A stretch of 64,000 nucleotides of DNA from Anaerocolumna sp. AGMB13020 (lineage in GTDB: Bacteria > Bacillota > Clostridia > Lachnospirales > Lachnospiraceae), in contig NZ_CP136910.1 of assembly GCF_033100115.1 (NCBI RefSeq), positions 2,046,001-2,110,000 on the forward strand, in the 5' to 3' direction. Below are positions 9,301-18,800 of the stretch, in pieces. Positions within the stretch are counted from its first letter, which is position 1. Each line of letters starts with the position of its first letter. A program made the translations under genes and the position numbers. The notes beneath the pieces are model-generated. The model searched no databases and was not told the origin of the DNA. It worked only from the letters and a program-made list of their open reading frames with translations.

Positions 9301-10422
9301 ATGATAACCTCGAAAGAACATTTTCACGGAAGTGATTTAGAAAAAATAGAAGCCCTTTATGGGATTAAGAAAGAAGAGCTTGTTAATTTTGCAGGAAACG
9401 TTAATCCATTGGGAATATCTCCCCTGCTGCGTCAGTCCTTATCAGAGCGCATCGATGCCATAACTGATTATCCGGACAGGGAATATACCTCCTTAAGGCA
9501 GAGTATCACCGATTATCTGAACAAAGACAGAGGAACCGGTTCTCCCATAACCAGAGAAGATGTGCTGGTTGGAAACGGTTCTACGGAACTGATCTCATTA
9601 ATGATTCAGTTTATTTCCCCCTCAAAGGCTCTGATCCTTAGCCCTACTTACTCTGAGTACGAGCGGGAGCTCACGCTGGCAGGAAGCAGGATTGACTACT
9701 TCCCTCTAAAAGAGGAAGAGGATTTTCGCTTAGACTGTGACGCTTTAAAAGCAAAGTTATCCAAAGGGTATGAGCTTCTGGTAATCTGCAACCCAAACAA
9801 TCCGACCTCCTCTGCTCTTACAAAGGATACCTTGGAGGATATCCTTACTTGCTGTCAGGAGAAAAACATTTACTGTATGGTAGATGAGACCTATGTGGAA
9901 TTTGCTCCTGTTGTGAATGCCATTACGGCGGTTTCCCTCATCGCAGATTACAGCAGGCTGATTATCATCCGAGGAATCTCTAAGTTTTTTGCCGCTCCGG
10001 GACTTCGCCTGGGTTATGCAGTTGTCGGGGATAAGGAGCTCATCGCTAAGGTTAACCGCCGCAAAAATCCCTGGACAATCAACACACTTGCTTCCCTTGC
10101 AGGTGAGATCATGTTTGCAGATGAAAAATATATTGGTACAACCAGAGACTTTACCCAGAAAGAACGACAGCGTATAGTGACTGCATTAAAGGACATACCG
10201 GATATAAAATTTTACGAACCCTCTGCCAACTTTATCCTACTTCAGGTACAAAAGAGCAGTCCCACCTCTTATGAATTATTCGAAGGCGCAATAAAAAAGG
10301 GAATGCTGCTTCGTGACTGCAGCAACTTCCCTTTATTAAACAACCACTTTATACGTTTTTGCTTTATGTCGGAAGAAGCGAATGACAAACTACTGGACTA
10401 TCTCAAAGAAAGCTTGATCTGA
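9301..10422 (+). CDS. Class I/II PLP aminotransferase, HisC/CobD-like
   Basis: 373 residues from the ATG at 9301, preceded by AAAGGA. The open frame continues upstream to 9139, but that part crosses the divergent promoter region and is not conserved-looking. The fold-type I pattern is clear: FAGNVNPLG near the N-terminus, VGNGSTELI, VICNPNNPTSS, a VDETYVEF segment and the PLP lysine in GISKFFAAPGLRLGY. This combination is shared by histidinol-phosphate aminotransferase and L-threonine-O-3-phosphate decarboxylase (CobD). Neither his nor cobalamin genes are adjacent, so the substrate is open. It is transcribed away from the 1208-residue gene and converges on nagB. Confidence 0.88.
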   Translation: MITSKEHFHGSDLEKIEALYGIKKEELVNFAGNVNPLGISPLLRQSLSERIDAITDYPDREYTSLRQSITDYLNKDRGTGSPITREDVLVGNGSTELISLMIQFISPSKALILSPTYSEYERELTLAGSRIDYFPLKEEEDFRLDCDALKAKLSKGYELLVICNPNNPTSSALTKDTLEDILTCCQEKNIYCMVDETYVEFAPVVNAITAVSLIADYSRLIIIRGISKFFAAPGLRLGYAVVGDKELIAKVNRRKNPWTINTLASLAGEIMFADEKYIGTTRDFTQKERQRIVTALKDIPDIKFYEPSANFILLQVQKSSPTSYELFEGAIKKGMLLRDCSNFPLLNNHFIRFCFMSEEANDKLLDYLKESLI

Positions 10423-10453
10423 AAGCAGATACTTTCAATAATTTACCAAAATA

Positions 10454-11188
10454 TCACTCACACTCCAATAATGCCGCAGCCTCTTTCTCAGCTATCACAT
10501 GAAAATCATTGTGCAGCTGTAAGATTGAGGCTGGTACCAAAGGTGTCACCGGACCGTTTATTGCAGCTTTTAATATCTCTGCCTTGTCCCTGCCACTGAC
10601 AACCAGTACGATTTTTCTGGCCATCATAATACTCTGAATTCCCATGGTATATGCTTCCCCTGGTACCTCTTCCCCTTCTTTGAACAGACGGGAATTGGCT
10701 TCTATCGTTGATTGCGCCAAGGCAACACAATGGGTGCCTTTCTCAAAGCTGTCTCCGGGTTCATTAAACCCGATATGCCCGTTATGCCCCAGTCCCAGGA
10801 GCTGTATATCGATTCCTCCCAGTTGTTCAATTACTTCATTGAACCGACTGCATTCTTTTTCACCGTCCTTTGCCAGACCATCCGGCAGATAGGTATTGCT
10901 TTGATTGATATTCACATGGCGAAAGAGATTCTCCTTCATAAAATAGTGATAACTCTGTGGATTTTCCGGAGAGATTCCCTTGTATTCGTCAAGGTTTACC
11001 GTCCTGACTTCCTTAAAATCCAGATCCCCCTTTTGATACCATTCAATCAGCTGTTTGTAAATTCCTATTGGTGTTGATCCAGTTGCCAGCCCCAAAACGC
11101 TGTCAGGCTTAAGAATAACCTGGGCCGACAGTATATTAGCCGCCTTTCTGCTCATATCCTCATAATCTGTCGCTCTATATATTCGCAT
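10454..11188 (-). CDS. nagB: Glucosamine-6-phosphate deaminase
   Basis: 244 residues, the usual length. It converts glucosamine-6-phosphate to fructose-6-phosphate and ammonia. Family motifs are intact: LGLATGSTPIGIY (phosphate binding) near residue 35, VNLDEYKG near 70, and LGLGHNGHIGFNEPGDSF around 130. The start has AGGAG 9 nt upstream. As the last gene of the glycan locus it suggests that amino sugars released from N-glycan cores or related glycans enter glycolysis here. No nagA is in the window. The gene is separated from the MFS transporter by a 166-nt octamer tract. Confidence 0.96.
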   Translation of the reverse strand: MRIYRATDYEDMSRKAANILSAQVILKPDSVLGLATGSTPIGIYKQLIEWYQKGDLDFKEVRTVNLDEYKGISPENPQSYHYFMKENLFRHVNINQSNTYLPDGLAKDGEKECSRFNEVIEQLGGIDIQLLGLGHNGHIGFNEPGDSFEKGTHCVALAQSTIEANSRLFKEGEEVPGEAYTMGIQSIMMARKIVLVVSGRDKAEILKAAINGPVTPLVPASILQLHNDFHVIAEKEAAALLECE

Positions 11189-11236
11189 CTTTAATTCTCC
11201 TGTGCCTGTCTTTCCTTATATCTCACTGTATTTCTG

Positions 11237-11402
11237 GTCTTTCTGTCTTTCTGTCTTTCTGTCTTTCTGTCTTTCTGTCTTTCTGTCTTTCCGTCTTTCC
11301 GTCTTTCCGTCTTTCTGTCTTTCTGTCTTTCCGTCTTTCTGTCTTTCCGTCTTTCTGTCTTTCTGTCTTTCCGTCTTTCCGTCTTTCTGTCTTTCTGTCT
11401 TT
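11237..11402. repeat. Octamer microsatellite, about 20 copies of GTCTTTCT/GTCTTTCC
   Basis: A continuous tract of GTCTTTCT and GTCTTTCC units. The plus strand is almost purely pyrimidine apart from one G per unit; the minus strand is the purine-rich AAAGACAG/AAAGACGG type. It starts directly at the stop codon of the MFS gene (TAA at 11403-11401) and ends about 50 nt before the nagB start, so it fills the gap between the two genes. Such low-complexity tracts change length by slippage. The open frames through it are repeat artefacts. Confidence 0.97.
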
Positions 11403-12591
11403 ATCCTTTAAATCCGTGTCTCAAATCCGGATGAGCCCCTTTCATGAGCTTTACAAAAACCAGATACAATATCCAGAATATCACCAAGCTTGCAGGCAGA
11501 ATGATAAAAGCAGTACCAAGCCCTATTCTGTCTATTAACTTTCCAAATATCATATTAAAAGTGATATCACAGATTGTTGCAAGGCTGATAATGGCTCCAG
11601 TTGCTCTGGCTATTCTGTCTTCTTCATAAAAGTTCCTGATCATAAGTATAAGGGTGGGATATACAATAGAGAGACTAAAACCTGATAAACTCAGCAATAG
11701 AAAAGCCCTGCTCCCAAAAGCAATCCCTGCCACATACAAAATCATTCCCGCCGTACTGAAGATACCGATACTTTTTGATACCCCTATTCTTTGTACCACC
11801 GGTGCAAATACCAGACGTCCAATTGTCATTCCTGCAAAGAAAACAGACAGATATCCGGCTGCTTTGCCATTTTCAAAATTCAGCTCTTTTGTTCCATACA
11901 TCATCAGCCAGTTCAAAACACCGTGTTCGGCAATAAAATATGTACCAAAGAGCAGGGTGAGAAACAGGAAGGCGCGTGTTTTCATAATCGCCCCATAGGA
12001 TACCTTCACTTCTTTTTCTTTCTTTATCTGGGGCAGCTCATTTAAACCAAATAATACTGCTCCTCCAATTGCCAGTAGGAAAAGCAGCAGGTTAACCGTC
12101 TTCCAGCTGGTAAAATTCGCGGAATACCTTCCGATTACATTCTGACTGCCACTGGTTCCTATTCCCTGGACAAAAAACAATACATTTACGATCAGCCCCG
12201 GGGACGCTGCAAAGACAACGGGAACAAGTATATTAATGGTAGTGTTAAGAAGTGTGGACGCTCCCATACACAGGAACATACCTGCCAGCAGAAATACATA
12301 ACTCTCCGTAAGCAGGAACAAAAGCGCACCTGACATCCAGATTCCTAATACAGCCAGAAACACTTTCTTCTTTGGGAAGGTATCCAGAAAATACCCCCCG
12401 AAGAACAAAAACACAAGGTTTCCCAAATAGCTGACTGTGATTATCATTGACACCTGGGTATTGGTAAGCTGAAAATGTTCCTGAAACACCATACCAAAGA
12501 GACCTCGCAGGCTGTCGCTTGCTCCCATAACAATCATGATAAGCATAAAACTGATAAATAGAAGCATCTTTCTATTCTTTTGCATCAACAT
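11401..12591 (-). CDS. MFS transporter, sugar-permease-like
   Basis: 396 residues with about 12 hydrophobic segments in two halves, the standard major facilitator layout. The N-terminal half includes SYLGNLVFLFFGGYFLDTFPKKK, an MFS loop 2-3 type motif (G-x-x-x-D-x-x-x-K-K); the C-terminal half has RLVFAPVVQRIG. It resembles the FucP/sugar-porter-like branch by eye, but no substrate can be read. It starts 28 nt after the stop of the unassigned glycosidase-like gene and precedes nagB. It probably imports or exports a mono- or disaccharide product of the locus. The octamer repeat begins at its stop codon. Confidence 0.85.
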   Translation of the reverse strand: MLMQKNRKMLLFISFMLIMIVMGASDSLRGLFGMVFQEHFQLTNTQVSMIITVSYLGNLVFLFFGGYFLDTFPKKKVFLAVLGIWMSGALLFLLTESYVFLLAGMFLCMGASTLLNTTINILVPVVFAASPGLIVNVLFFVQGIGTSGSQNVIGRYSANFTSWKTVNLLLFLLAIGGAVLFGLNELPQIKKEKEVKVSYGAIMKTRAFLFLTLLFGTYFIAEHGVLNWLMMYGTKELNFENGKAAGYLSVFFAGMTIGRLVFAPVVQRIGVSKSIGIFSTAGMILYVAGIAFGSRAFLLLSLSGFSLSIVYPTLILMIRNFYEEDRIARATGAIISLATICDITFNMIFGKLIDRIGLGTAFIILPASLVIFWILYLVFVKLMKGAHPDLRHGFKG

Positions 12592-12619
12592 AGCTCTTAT
12601 ATCCTGAATTATCCCTTTC

Positions 12620-14188
12620 TCAGTCTTTAAATACTTCTATTGTTACATTATTATCCATGAAACGATAACGGAAGCGCACTACCGTATTATCCTTCTCCAC
12701 CTTAAAATAACCTTTATTGGAGGAACCACTTCTGGGATAGGTATCATAACAATAAGTAGCTGACAGAGTTCCATAAGTGGAAACGGCATAATCATATTCC
12801 CCTGCAAATGGAATTACCAGGGAAAGGGTGTAAGTATTGTCTCCGATATAGTACATTCTCGTAACTTCGCTGTTTGAATCATTATGGGTTGCTCCTACCA
12901 AGGGCTGGAAACTTCCATATACAACAATCTTCTCCGGTAATTTATAGCCTGTTTCCGGGTCAAAAACATTCTTGGCTCCATAATCCATAAGATCAGCAGG
13001 GTTTCCTGCAAGTATGCGCAGTTTATCACCAGTCTCCCAGAGTTCTTTCACTGTCTCTTCCATGTTAAAACCCATAGGGCAGTCAGCACTTTTTTTGTTT
13101 ATCTGATAATAATCCTGCATATCCTCTTTACCATTATCAGCTCGCTCCATCTTCACTGCCGCACTTTCCAGGCTTCGGCGGAAGGGGATTTGAAAAGAAG
13201 CATTGGAATGAGTGATTGCAGTCCATTTATAGGTATATGCAAGGAAATGTTTCTGTCCAGCCTCATCCTGGTTGGCAAACCATCCGATCTGGTCATAACC
13301 CCACCAATCCTTCCAGGCCCTTTCCTCATAGCTGATGCTCTCAAAGTCCTCTATTACTCTACCGCCCCAGTTATCATACTCCATCAGATAAGGCATGGAA
13401 TCCGCACTCCAGCCATTGGGATTCAGACCCCCTTCACTGTAGCCCTCCTTTACCAGCACCAGCTTCTCACCGGCTCTGTCTGTAACCGGATATCTGGTAA
13501 AAGGCATGGCATGATAGTCCAGAAGCAGCCTTCCCTTTATGTTAATGCCGTGACTGTGTGCATCCATCAATACCTTGTGCCTTCTTGCATGCTCTTTTCC
13601 ATAGCTGCGTATCATCTCCATCAATTCCGACATTTTCACCATACCACGGTCATTGGCAGTGTAAAGGTGAATCTGTCCCATATGAAGGGCTTCATAGCCT
13701 GCATCGATGTACCTGGTTGCCCGGTAATAGAACCACAGTCTGGTTTCCAGGCGGTTTATATCCGGAAGTGCTCCGTCTTCTCCCCAGATAAATCCATTGG
13801 GGGCCTCCGGAAACCGCATTTCTTCAAATCGGAAACCACGGTCTTCCACGGGTAGTCCAAAGGCTTCAAATACATATGCCGGAACTTTAAAATTTTCGAT
13901 ATGCCTGTATACCGCTTCAAAAACACAAGCCTGGAGAATAATCTCTGAATCAATTTCGTGAACACGGTCTGCCAGATATTTTGACTTCTCAAAATGCTCT
14001 TCATCATCAAGGTCCGGATACCATACGCCGGAGGCTCTTCCGATAAACTTAACGCCCAGATTTTTAATGGCTCTTAAGTCATCCTCTAAGGTTTTTGTGT
14101 GTATGAAAAAGGCAGCCGTCACGGATCTGTCCAGATAATTCTTAAGGACATCCAGCTCTATGGTAGTATCAAAGGTATAGTTTTTCAT
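12620..14188 (-). CDS. Unassigned glycoside-hydrolase-like protein
   Basis: 522 residues; I do not recognise the family. The first 380 residues look like a TIM barrel: alternating strands and helices, KFIGRASGVWYPDLDDEEH, an IHLYTANDRG segment, the strand VLMDAHSHGIN and LLLDYHAMPFTRYP. Many Trp/Tyr and acidic residues suit a sugar-binding cleft (WKDWWGYDQIGWF). The last 130 residues form a beta-sandwich-like domain (YYIGDNTYTLSLVIPFAG). No signal peptide, so it should act on imported oligosaccharides. It lies between GH125 and the MFS transporter, which supports a role in the same glycan pathway. A plausible terminator hairpin precedes it. Confidence 0.7.
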   Translation of the reverse strand: MKNYTFDTTIELDVLKNYLDRSVTAAFFIHTKTLEDDLRAIKNLGVKFIGRASGVWYPDLDDEEHFEKSKYLADRVHEIDSEIILQACVFEAVYRHIENFKVPAYVFEAFGLPVEDRGFRFEEMRFPEAPNGFIWGEDGALPDINRLETRLWFYYRATRYIDAGYEALHMGQIHLYTANDRGMVKMSELMEMIRSYGKEHARRHKVLMDAHSHGINIKGRLLLDYHAMPFTRYPVTDRAGEKLVLVKEGYSEGGLNPNGWSADSMPYLMEYDNWGGRVIEDFESISYEERAWKDWWGYDQIGWFANQDEAGQKHFLAYTYKWTAITHSNASFQIPFRRSLESAAVKMERADNGKEDMQDYYQINKKSADCPMGFNMEETVKELWETGDKLRILAGNPADLMDYGAKNVFDPETGYKLPEKIVVYGSFQPLVGATHNDSNSEVTRMYYIGDNTYTLSLVIPFAGEYDYAVSTYGTLSATYCYDTYPRSGSSNKGYFKVEKDNTVVRFRYRFMDNNVTIEVFKD

Positions 14189-14242
14189 GTGTACACCATT
14201 CCATACCGCAGACAGGTCTGAGGTATTGCCACTAATAAAACA

Positions 14243-14298
14243 GGCTGAAAGAAACCTAGTGTGGCATCCTTTCTGTTCATTCGTTTTTCCTTTCAGCC
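14243..14298 (-). terminator. Partial terminator between GH125 and the next gene
   Basis: On the minus strand, GGCTGAAAG pairs with CTTTCAGCC at 14298-14290 and 14251-14243, and TGTTTTATT follows. The stem lies in the 128-nt gap between the GH125 stop and the next start. It probably reduces, rather than abolishes, transcription into the last three genes of the locus. Confidence 0.65.
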
Positions 14299-14316
14299 TT
14301 TACAGATGAAATAATT

Positions 14317-15606
14317 CTATTGCTCGTAAAGTGACATTACAAACAGGGCAAACAGGGAGTTGGCCCAGGCAAACCATTCTCTTGTATAAAGCTTTGGTTC
14401 ATTACAACAGAACCCCTCATGCATTACCATTTTATCCGCATCTGTAGACAAAAGGGTGTTTAGAAGCCTTACTTTCTCTTCCTGCTCTGCTGCTGTAAGT
14501 CCCTCCATGGTCAGGGCAATGTGCCAGATATACTGGTCAGGTGTATGCGGGCTGCCAATACCTTTTGCGGCTGTGCCTTCGTAATAATAAGGATTATTTC
14601 GGCTTAAAAGGAACCTTCTGGTATTTTCATAAATGGAATCGTCCTTCTCCCGGTATTTCAGCCAGGGAATTGATAATAAACTTGGAACGTTGGCATCATC
14701 CATTAAGTTATAGCTGCCAAGACCATCCGTTTCATATGCATATACTTTACCATACTCCTCTGTCTCAACGATGCCGTACTGACGGATGCCCTGCTCTATA
14801 CTATCCTTAAGCTTTGCCGCCTGCTCTGCCAGCTCAGCATCTTTATAGAATTCTCTAAGGAATTTCTCCATATAACCTAGTACCACCACCGCAAACATAT
14901 TGGAAGGAATCAAATATCCATAACGGCAGGCATCATCACTGGGACGAAAGCCTGACCAGGTCATCCCCGTATAGGCGGTTGGTTCACCTTTTCCTTCTCT
15001 GGTCAGCGTATCAGAAGGCGGGCAGTTAAGACGGACAAAAGAATAATCTGACTGCGTCTCATGGTTTTGCTCTTTGGCCCACAGCCTTATAATCTCCTCA
15101 AAGACCAATTTAACTTCAAAGGTAAAGATATGACGATTACCAGTTCTTTCATAATATTCGTGCAGTAGCCAGACAGGATAACATAAAGAATCCACTTCAT
15201 ATTTCCTCTCCCAGTTCCAGGGATTGCTTTTCGTGATATCCACTTCCCAACAGTTGCCGTTAGCTGTTTCATTAAAGGCATTGGCATAAGGATCAATGAG
15301 TATATATTTCATCTGCCTCTTAATAAGACCTCTTACAAATTCCTCCAGAATGTCGTACTCCTTCAAAAAAGGAAGATAGTGCACCACCTGCGCAGAAGAA
15401 TCCCTTAGCCACATAGCTGCAATATCTCCCGTAAATACAAATACCTCATCCTCCTTCAGAAATTTTGTAGTAGTCTTTGCCGTACTCTCAAAACAATTGA
15501 TAAAGGTCTGGTATAATTTCTGATTGTCCTGAAAGCGAGAAGCAACTTTCTCTGCTATCTCGCTAACCGCCTCGTTCAGGCGTTGCTGTTTCAAATCCGT
15601 ACTCAT
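14317..15606 (-). CDS. GH125 exo-alpha-1,6-mannosidase
   Basis: 429 residues, the usual length for GH125 (formerly DUF1237). It should release mannose from non-reducing alpha-1,6 linkages of mannan or N-glycan cores. The (alpha/alpha)6-barrel signature [15 protein letters not shown] is near residue 60. It is followed by [31 protein letters not shown], and [25 protein letters not shown] cut by many aromatic residues. No signal peptide, so it acts on imported glycans. It begins 35 nt after the GH38 stop with GGAG upstream of its ATG. GH38 and GH125 side by side match the alpha-mannosidase pair of streptococcal N-glycan loci. Confidence 0.93.
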   Translation of the reverse strand: MSTDLKQQRLNEAVSEIAEKVASRFQDNQKLYQTFINCFESTAKTTTKFLKEDEVFVFTGDIAAMWLRDSSAQVVHYLPFLKEYDILEEFVRGLIKRQMKYILIDPYANAFNETANGNCWEVDITKSNPWNWERKYEVDSLCYPVWLLHEYYERTGNRHIFTFEVKLVFEEIIRLWAKEQNHETQSDYSFVRLNCPPSDTLTREGKGEPTAYTGMTWSGFRPSDDACRYGYLIPSNMFAVVVLGYMEKFLREFYKDAELAEQAAKLKDSIEQGIRQYGIVETEEYGKVYAYETDGLGSYNLMDDANVPSLLSIPWLKYREKDDSIYENTRRFLLSRNNPYYYEGTAAKGIGSPHTPDQYIWHIALTMEGLTAAEQEEKVRLLNTLLSTDADKMVMHEGFCCNEPKLYTREWFAWANSLFALFVMSLYEQ

Positions 15607-15641
15607 ATCTACTCCATTCCGCCGCCAAAAGCGGCAACTTC

Positions 15642-18600
15642 TTACCCTTTTATACCAGGAACGATTCCTCCGCCCTCAAATCCTCCATTAAACTGAACCA
15701 TTATACTCTTTATTTCGTAAGGTTTTACATCGAATACCACCTCATTCTCGGAAACCTCTCCTACAGGCTCCTCCATAAGGTTGCATTCATACCATTTCTT
15801 TACGGTAAGGCTGCCGGTCAGTCTTACCTTACCTCTTCCTCCGGTAAACTCATGGAGACGAATTACATACCAGGAGGAATTTTCAGCTTTTTTGACACAG
15901 TCTATCACGACATTCTTCTTGTCAAAGGAAAGCAGACTGCTTTCTCCTGCCCTGCTCCTTCCGTTTATCGGGATGATAGGGACATTTAAGTCAAAGGCTT
16001 CCTCCTCCAGTCCGCTGCGGTACCATTCCTCCTTGTGAGGATAGAGGGAATAGGTAAATTCATGCTGTCCCAGGTCTGCGGTATAATCCGGATCCACCGC
16101 TGATTTTATCAAGGTCAGACGCAAAGTATCCTCCAGGATATCATAGCCGTACTTACAGTCATTTAACAATGCAACTCCATAACCCGCCTCACTGATATCC
16201 GCCCATTTATGGGCTGCAACTTCAAATTTGGCAGCTTCCCAACTGTTGTTTCTGGTAATAGGGCGGCGGATATTTCCAAATTGTATGTCAAACCTTGCAT
16301 CAACTGCCCGGATGTTAACGGGAAAGGCCACCTTCATAAGCTTCTGACGTTCCTGCCATTCCACCTCTGTTTTAAAATCGATTCTTCTCTTTTCATGATA
16401 CAGGCACATAGTCTGGCGGATAACAGATTTATGGTATCTCCATTTGAACATAACAAAAATTCCTATGCCATTCTCCTCTGACTCAATTCCCATACAGTCT
16501 TTCACCAGTTCCAGCTTATCCTTCAAGGTGGGCTCTAACTCCCAGGCATCAAAGCATCTTGGTTTATCTTCAAATATCTGAAGAACATTACCGCATTTCT
16601 CCCCGGAAAGAACCTCCCTGCCTGCTTCTTTGTCAAAGAGCCTTGTAAGCTGTCCCTGTTCATTCCAGCTTATTTCATAATATTTTGTGGCAGCCGTATT
16701 CCCTTTTGTTATGCTGCTTTCCTTCTTATTCCTCTCAGTGGGAACAGGCTTTGTAACCCTTCTGATATTGGTAAAGGAAAAGGGTTCCATATCTTTAACA
16801 AAAACAAGAGCTCTACCATCTTTTATAATACAGGGCAGGTCATTTCCTTGCTTGTCTGTAAAGCCCTCTGCTTCTGAGCCGGCTGAAAGCTCCACATAAG
16901 TGCTTCGCTTCCAGTTCTGGTTATTCCATAGGGTGTAGGTATTTTCTTCGTTGATACATAAGGCAGCATAGGTCTTTTCCAGTACTCTCTTAAGCAGTGC
17001 CTGTGCTTTCTCATATTCTGTATGGCTGTCCTCATAAACCTCTTTGATAGCAGACCCCGGAAGAATGTCATGAAACTGCTGGCAGAGGATTATTTTAAGT
17101 GCCTCTGAGATAACCTGCTCTTCATATGGAATTCCGGCAGTTTCAGCAGCCAGTACGGAAAGAAGCTCGGTCTGATACAGCATATACTCCAGACGGCGGT
17201 TCATCTTTTTATTGTATGCCTGAGAGGTATACGTTCCCCTGTGAAATTCCAGGTAAAGCTCTCCATCCCAAACAGGTAAATAACCCTCCAGAGCATTTTC
17301 TCTGATATTGTTATGCAGGCGTTTAAAGTATTCCTTACCCGTTTCTGTTTGCACATAAGGCAGTCCGGGTATTTTATTTAAATGCTTCAGTGTCTCCAGC
17401 ATATCCCTGTTAGGGCCTCCGCCTCCATCACCATAGCCATAAGAAATCAAAAGGTCACGATTCAGATCCTTATTCTTATAATTGTCCCAAACACCTTTTA
17501 CCGCATAAGGCCTTGTATCCCCATTATAGGTATAGGAATCAGAATCCAGGTCTGTAGTGGTGATAAAGTGGGCAAGAATCTCTGTTCCGTCTATACCACG
17601 CCAGGTAAAAGTGTCATATGGCAGCCTGTTGGTATCATTCCAGCTGATTTTCGTAGTGACAAAAGTATTTATCCCTGATTTTTTTAAGATTTGGGGAAGT
17701 GCCCAGGAATAGCCAAAGACATCAGGGAGCCACAGAAAATCATTTTGATAACCGAATTCTTTCTGAAAGAAGTTCTTTCCCATAAGGATCTGCCTTACAA
17801 TAGACTCACCGCTGGCAAGATTGCAGTCACATTCCACCCACATGGAACCGGAGGGCTCCCATTTGCCTTCTGCAACTCTTTTCTTGATATGAGCATAAAC
17901 CTCCGGATAATCCTGCTTCATATAATCATATAACTGGGCTTGGGACTGCAAAAAGGAATAATGGTCGTATCGCTCCATCATCCTGTTTACCGTTGAAAAG
18001 GAGCGGGCAGCCTTTTCTCTGGTATGGCGGATTCTCCACAGCCAGGCCACATCAATATGGGTATGTCCGAGCATACTGACCTTAACCTCAGGCTTTCCTC
18101 TTCCGTCCATCTGCCCATTAAGGTAAGCATATGCCCTCTCAGTGCTTTGGTAAAACTCTATCGAACCAGGCTCCGTATAATCCACCAGCTGGAAAGCCTT
18201 TACCAATACATTTAACAGCCATTCCCTGTGCTCATTGCCCTTTTCCAGTAACCCATAGGTTTCCAGTACGCTTCTGGAAAGAAAGTATAAGTCATCCGTT
18301 GGATGATCGAGCACACCTATCTGGGCACGTTCCAGCTCCATTACCATTTCCTTTGGCTCTCCTCCGCCATTCAGACCGGACCAAACCCGAAATTTAAGTT
18401 CCAGTTCCTGCCCGTTTACCGGTATATCAAGGAATACCTCTTTGTGATTACCGTCCACTCCCTGGTAAGGCTTTCCGTTAAGATACAAAAGGCTTTCAAA
18501 ATGGCTGTTATTACCAGTTCCCACCGGTACACCAAAATCAAACAGGCCAATGACCTCCTGGGTTATCGGTTCATCCGGAATCCTGATGCTGGTACACAGC

Positions 18601-18800
18601 CAGTTGTAACGGTCATACCCCTTCCAACGGTGTCCGATACGGACCTCTTCCGGTGTTCCCTTAGGGTCTGCATTCCCAATTCCTCCGTCATCTTCATACC
18701 ACTGAAATCCCGGAATGTCCTGCAGCTGCCTGTAGCGCAGTTCAGCCAGCTCTTCCACTAGATGTCCTATTCTGTCCTGGTTATGAAAATCAAAGGGCAT
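15642..18800 (-). CDS. GH38 alpha-mannosidase
   Basis: 1052 residues, typical for bacterial GH38. It is a zinc enzyme that cleaves alpha-mannosides. The signature [19 protein letters not shown] lies near residue 250 and supplies the zinc His and Asp. The nucleophile Asp is in [16 protein letters not shown] near 365, and [11 protein letters not shown] near 590 supplies another zinc His. C-terminal beta domains follow ([36 protein letters not shown]). Its ATG lies inside the end of the GH4 gene (11 nt overlap), with AGGAGG formed by the last GH4 codons, so the two are translationally coupled. No signal peptide; intracellular. Confidence 0.95.
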   Translation of the reverse strand: MPFDFHNQDRIGHLVEELAELRYRQLQDIPGFQWYEDDGGIGNADPKGTPEEVRIGHRWKGYDRYNWLCTSIRIPDEPITQEVIGLFDFGVPVGTGNNSHFESLLYLNGKPYQGVDGNHKEVFLDIPVNGQELELKFRVWSGLNGGGEPKEMVMELERAQIGVLDHPTDDLYFLSRSVLETYGLLEKGNEHREWLLNVLVKAFQLVDYTEPGSIEFYQSTERAYAYLNGQMDGRGKPEVKVSMLGHTHIDVAWLWRIRHTREKAARSFSTVNRMMERYDHYSFLQSQAQLYDYMKQDYPEVYAHIKKRVAEGKWEPSGSMWVECDCNLASGESIVRQILMGKNFFQKEFGYQNDFLWLPDVFGYSWALPQILKKSGINTFVTTKISWNDTNRLPYDTFTWRGIDGTEILAHFITTTDLDSDSYTYNGDTRPYAVKGVWDNYKNKDLNRDLLISYGYGDGGGGPNRDMLETLKHLNKIPGLPYVQTETGKEYFKRLHNNIRENALEGYLPVWDGELYLEFHRGTYTSQAYNKKMNRRLEYMLYQTELLSVLAAETAGIPYEEQVISEALKIILCQQFHDILPGSAIKEVYEDSHTEYEKAQALLKRVLEKTYAALCINEENTYTLWNNQNWKRSTYVELSAGSEAEGFTDKQGNDLPCIIKDGRALVFVKDMEPFSFTNIRRVTKPVPTERNKKESSITKGNTAATKYYEISWNEQGQLTRLFDKEAGREVLSGEKCGNVLQIFEDKPRCFDAWELEPTLKDKLELVKDCMGIESEENGIGIFVMFKWRYHKSVIRQTMCLYHEKRRIDFKTEVEWQERQKLMKVAFPVNIRAVDARFDIQFGNIRRPITRNNSWEAAKFEVAAHKWADISEAGYGVALLNDCKYGYDILEDTLRLTLIKSAVDPDYTADLGQHEFTYSLYPHKEEWYRSGLEEEAFDLNVPIIPINGRSRAGESSLLSFDKKNVVIDCVKKAENSSWYVIRLHEFTGGRGKVRLTGSLTVKKWYECNLMEEPVGEVSENEVVFDVKPYEIKSIMVQFNGGFEGGGIVPGIKG

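Noticed and set aside
11202..11411. Frame of 69 residues rich in Cys/Leu/Ser/Phe
   Set aside because: It is the octamer repeat translated; any frame of such a tract is open.
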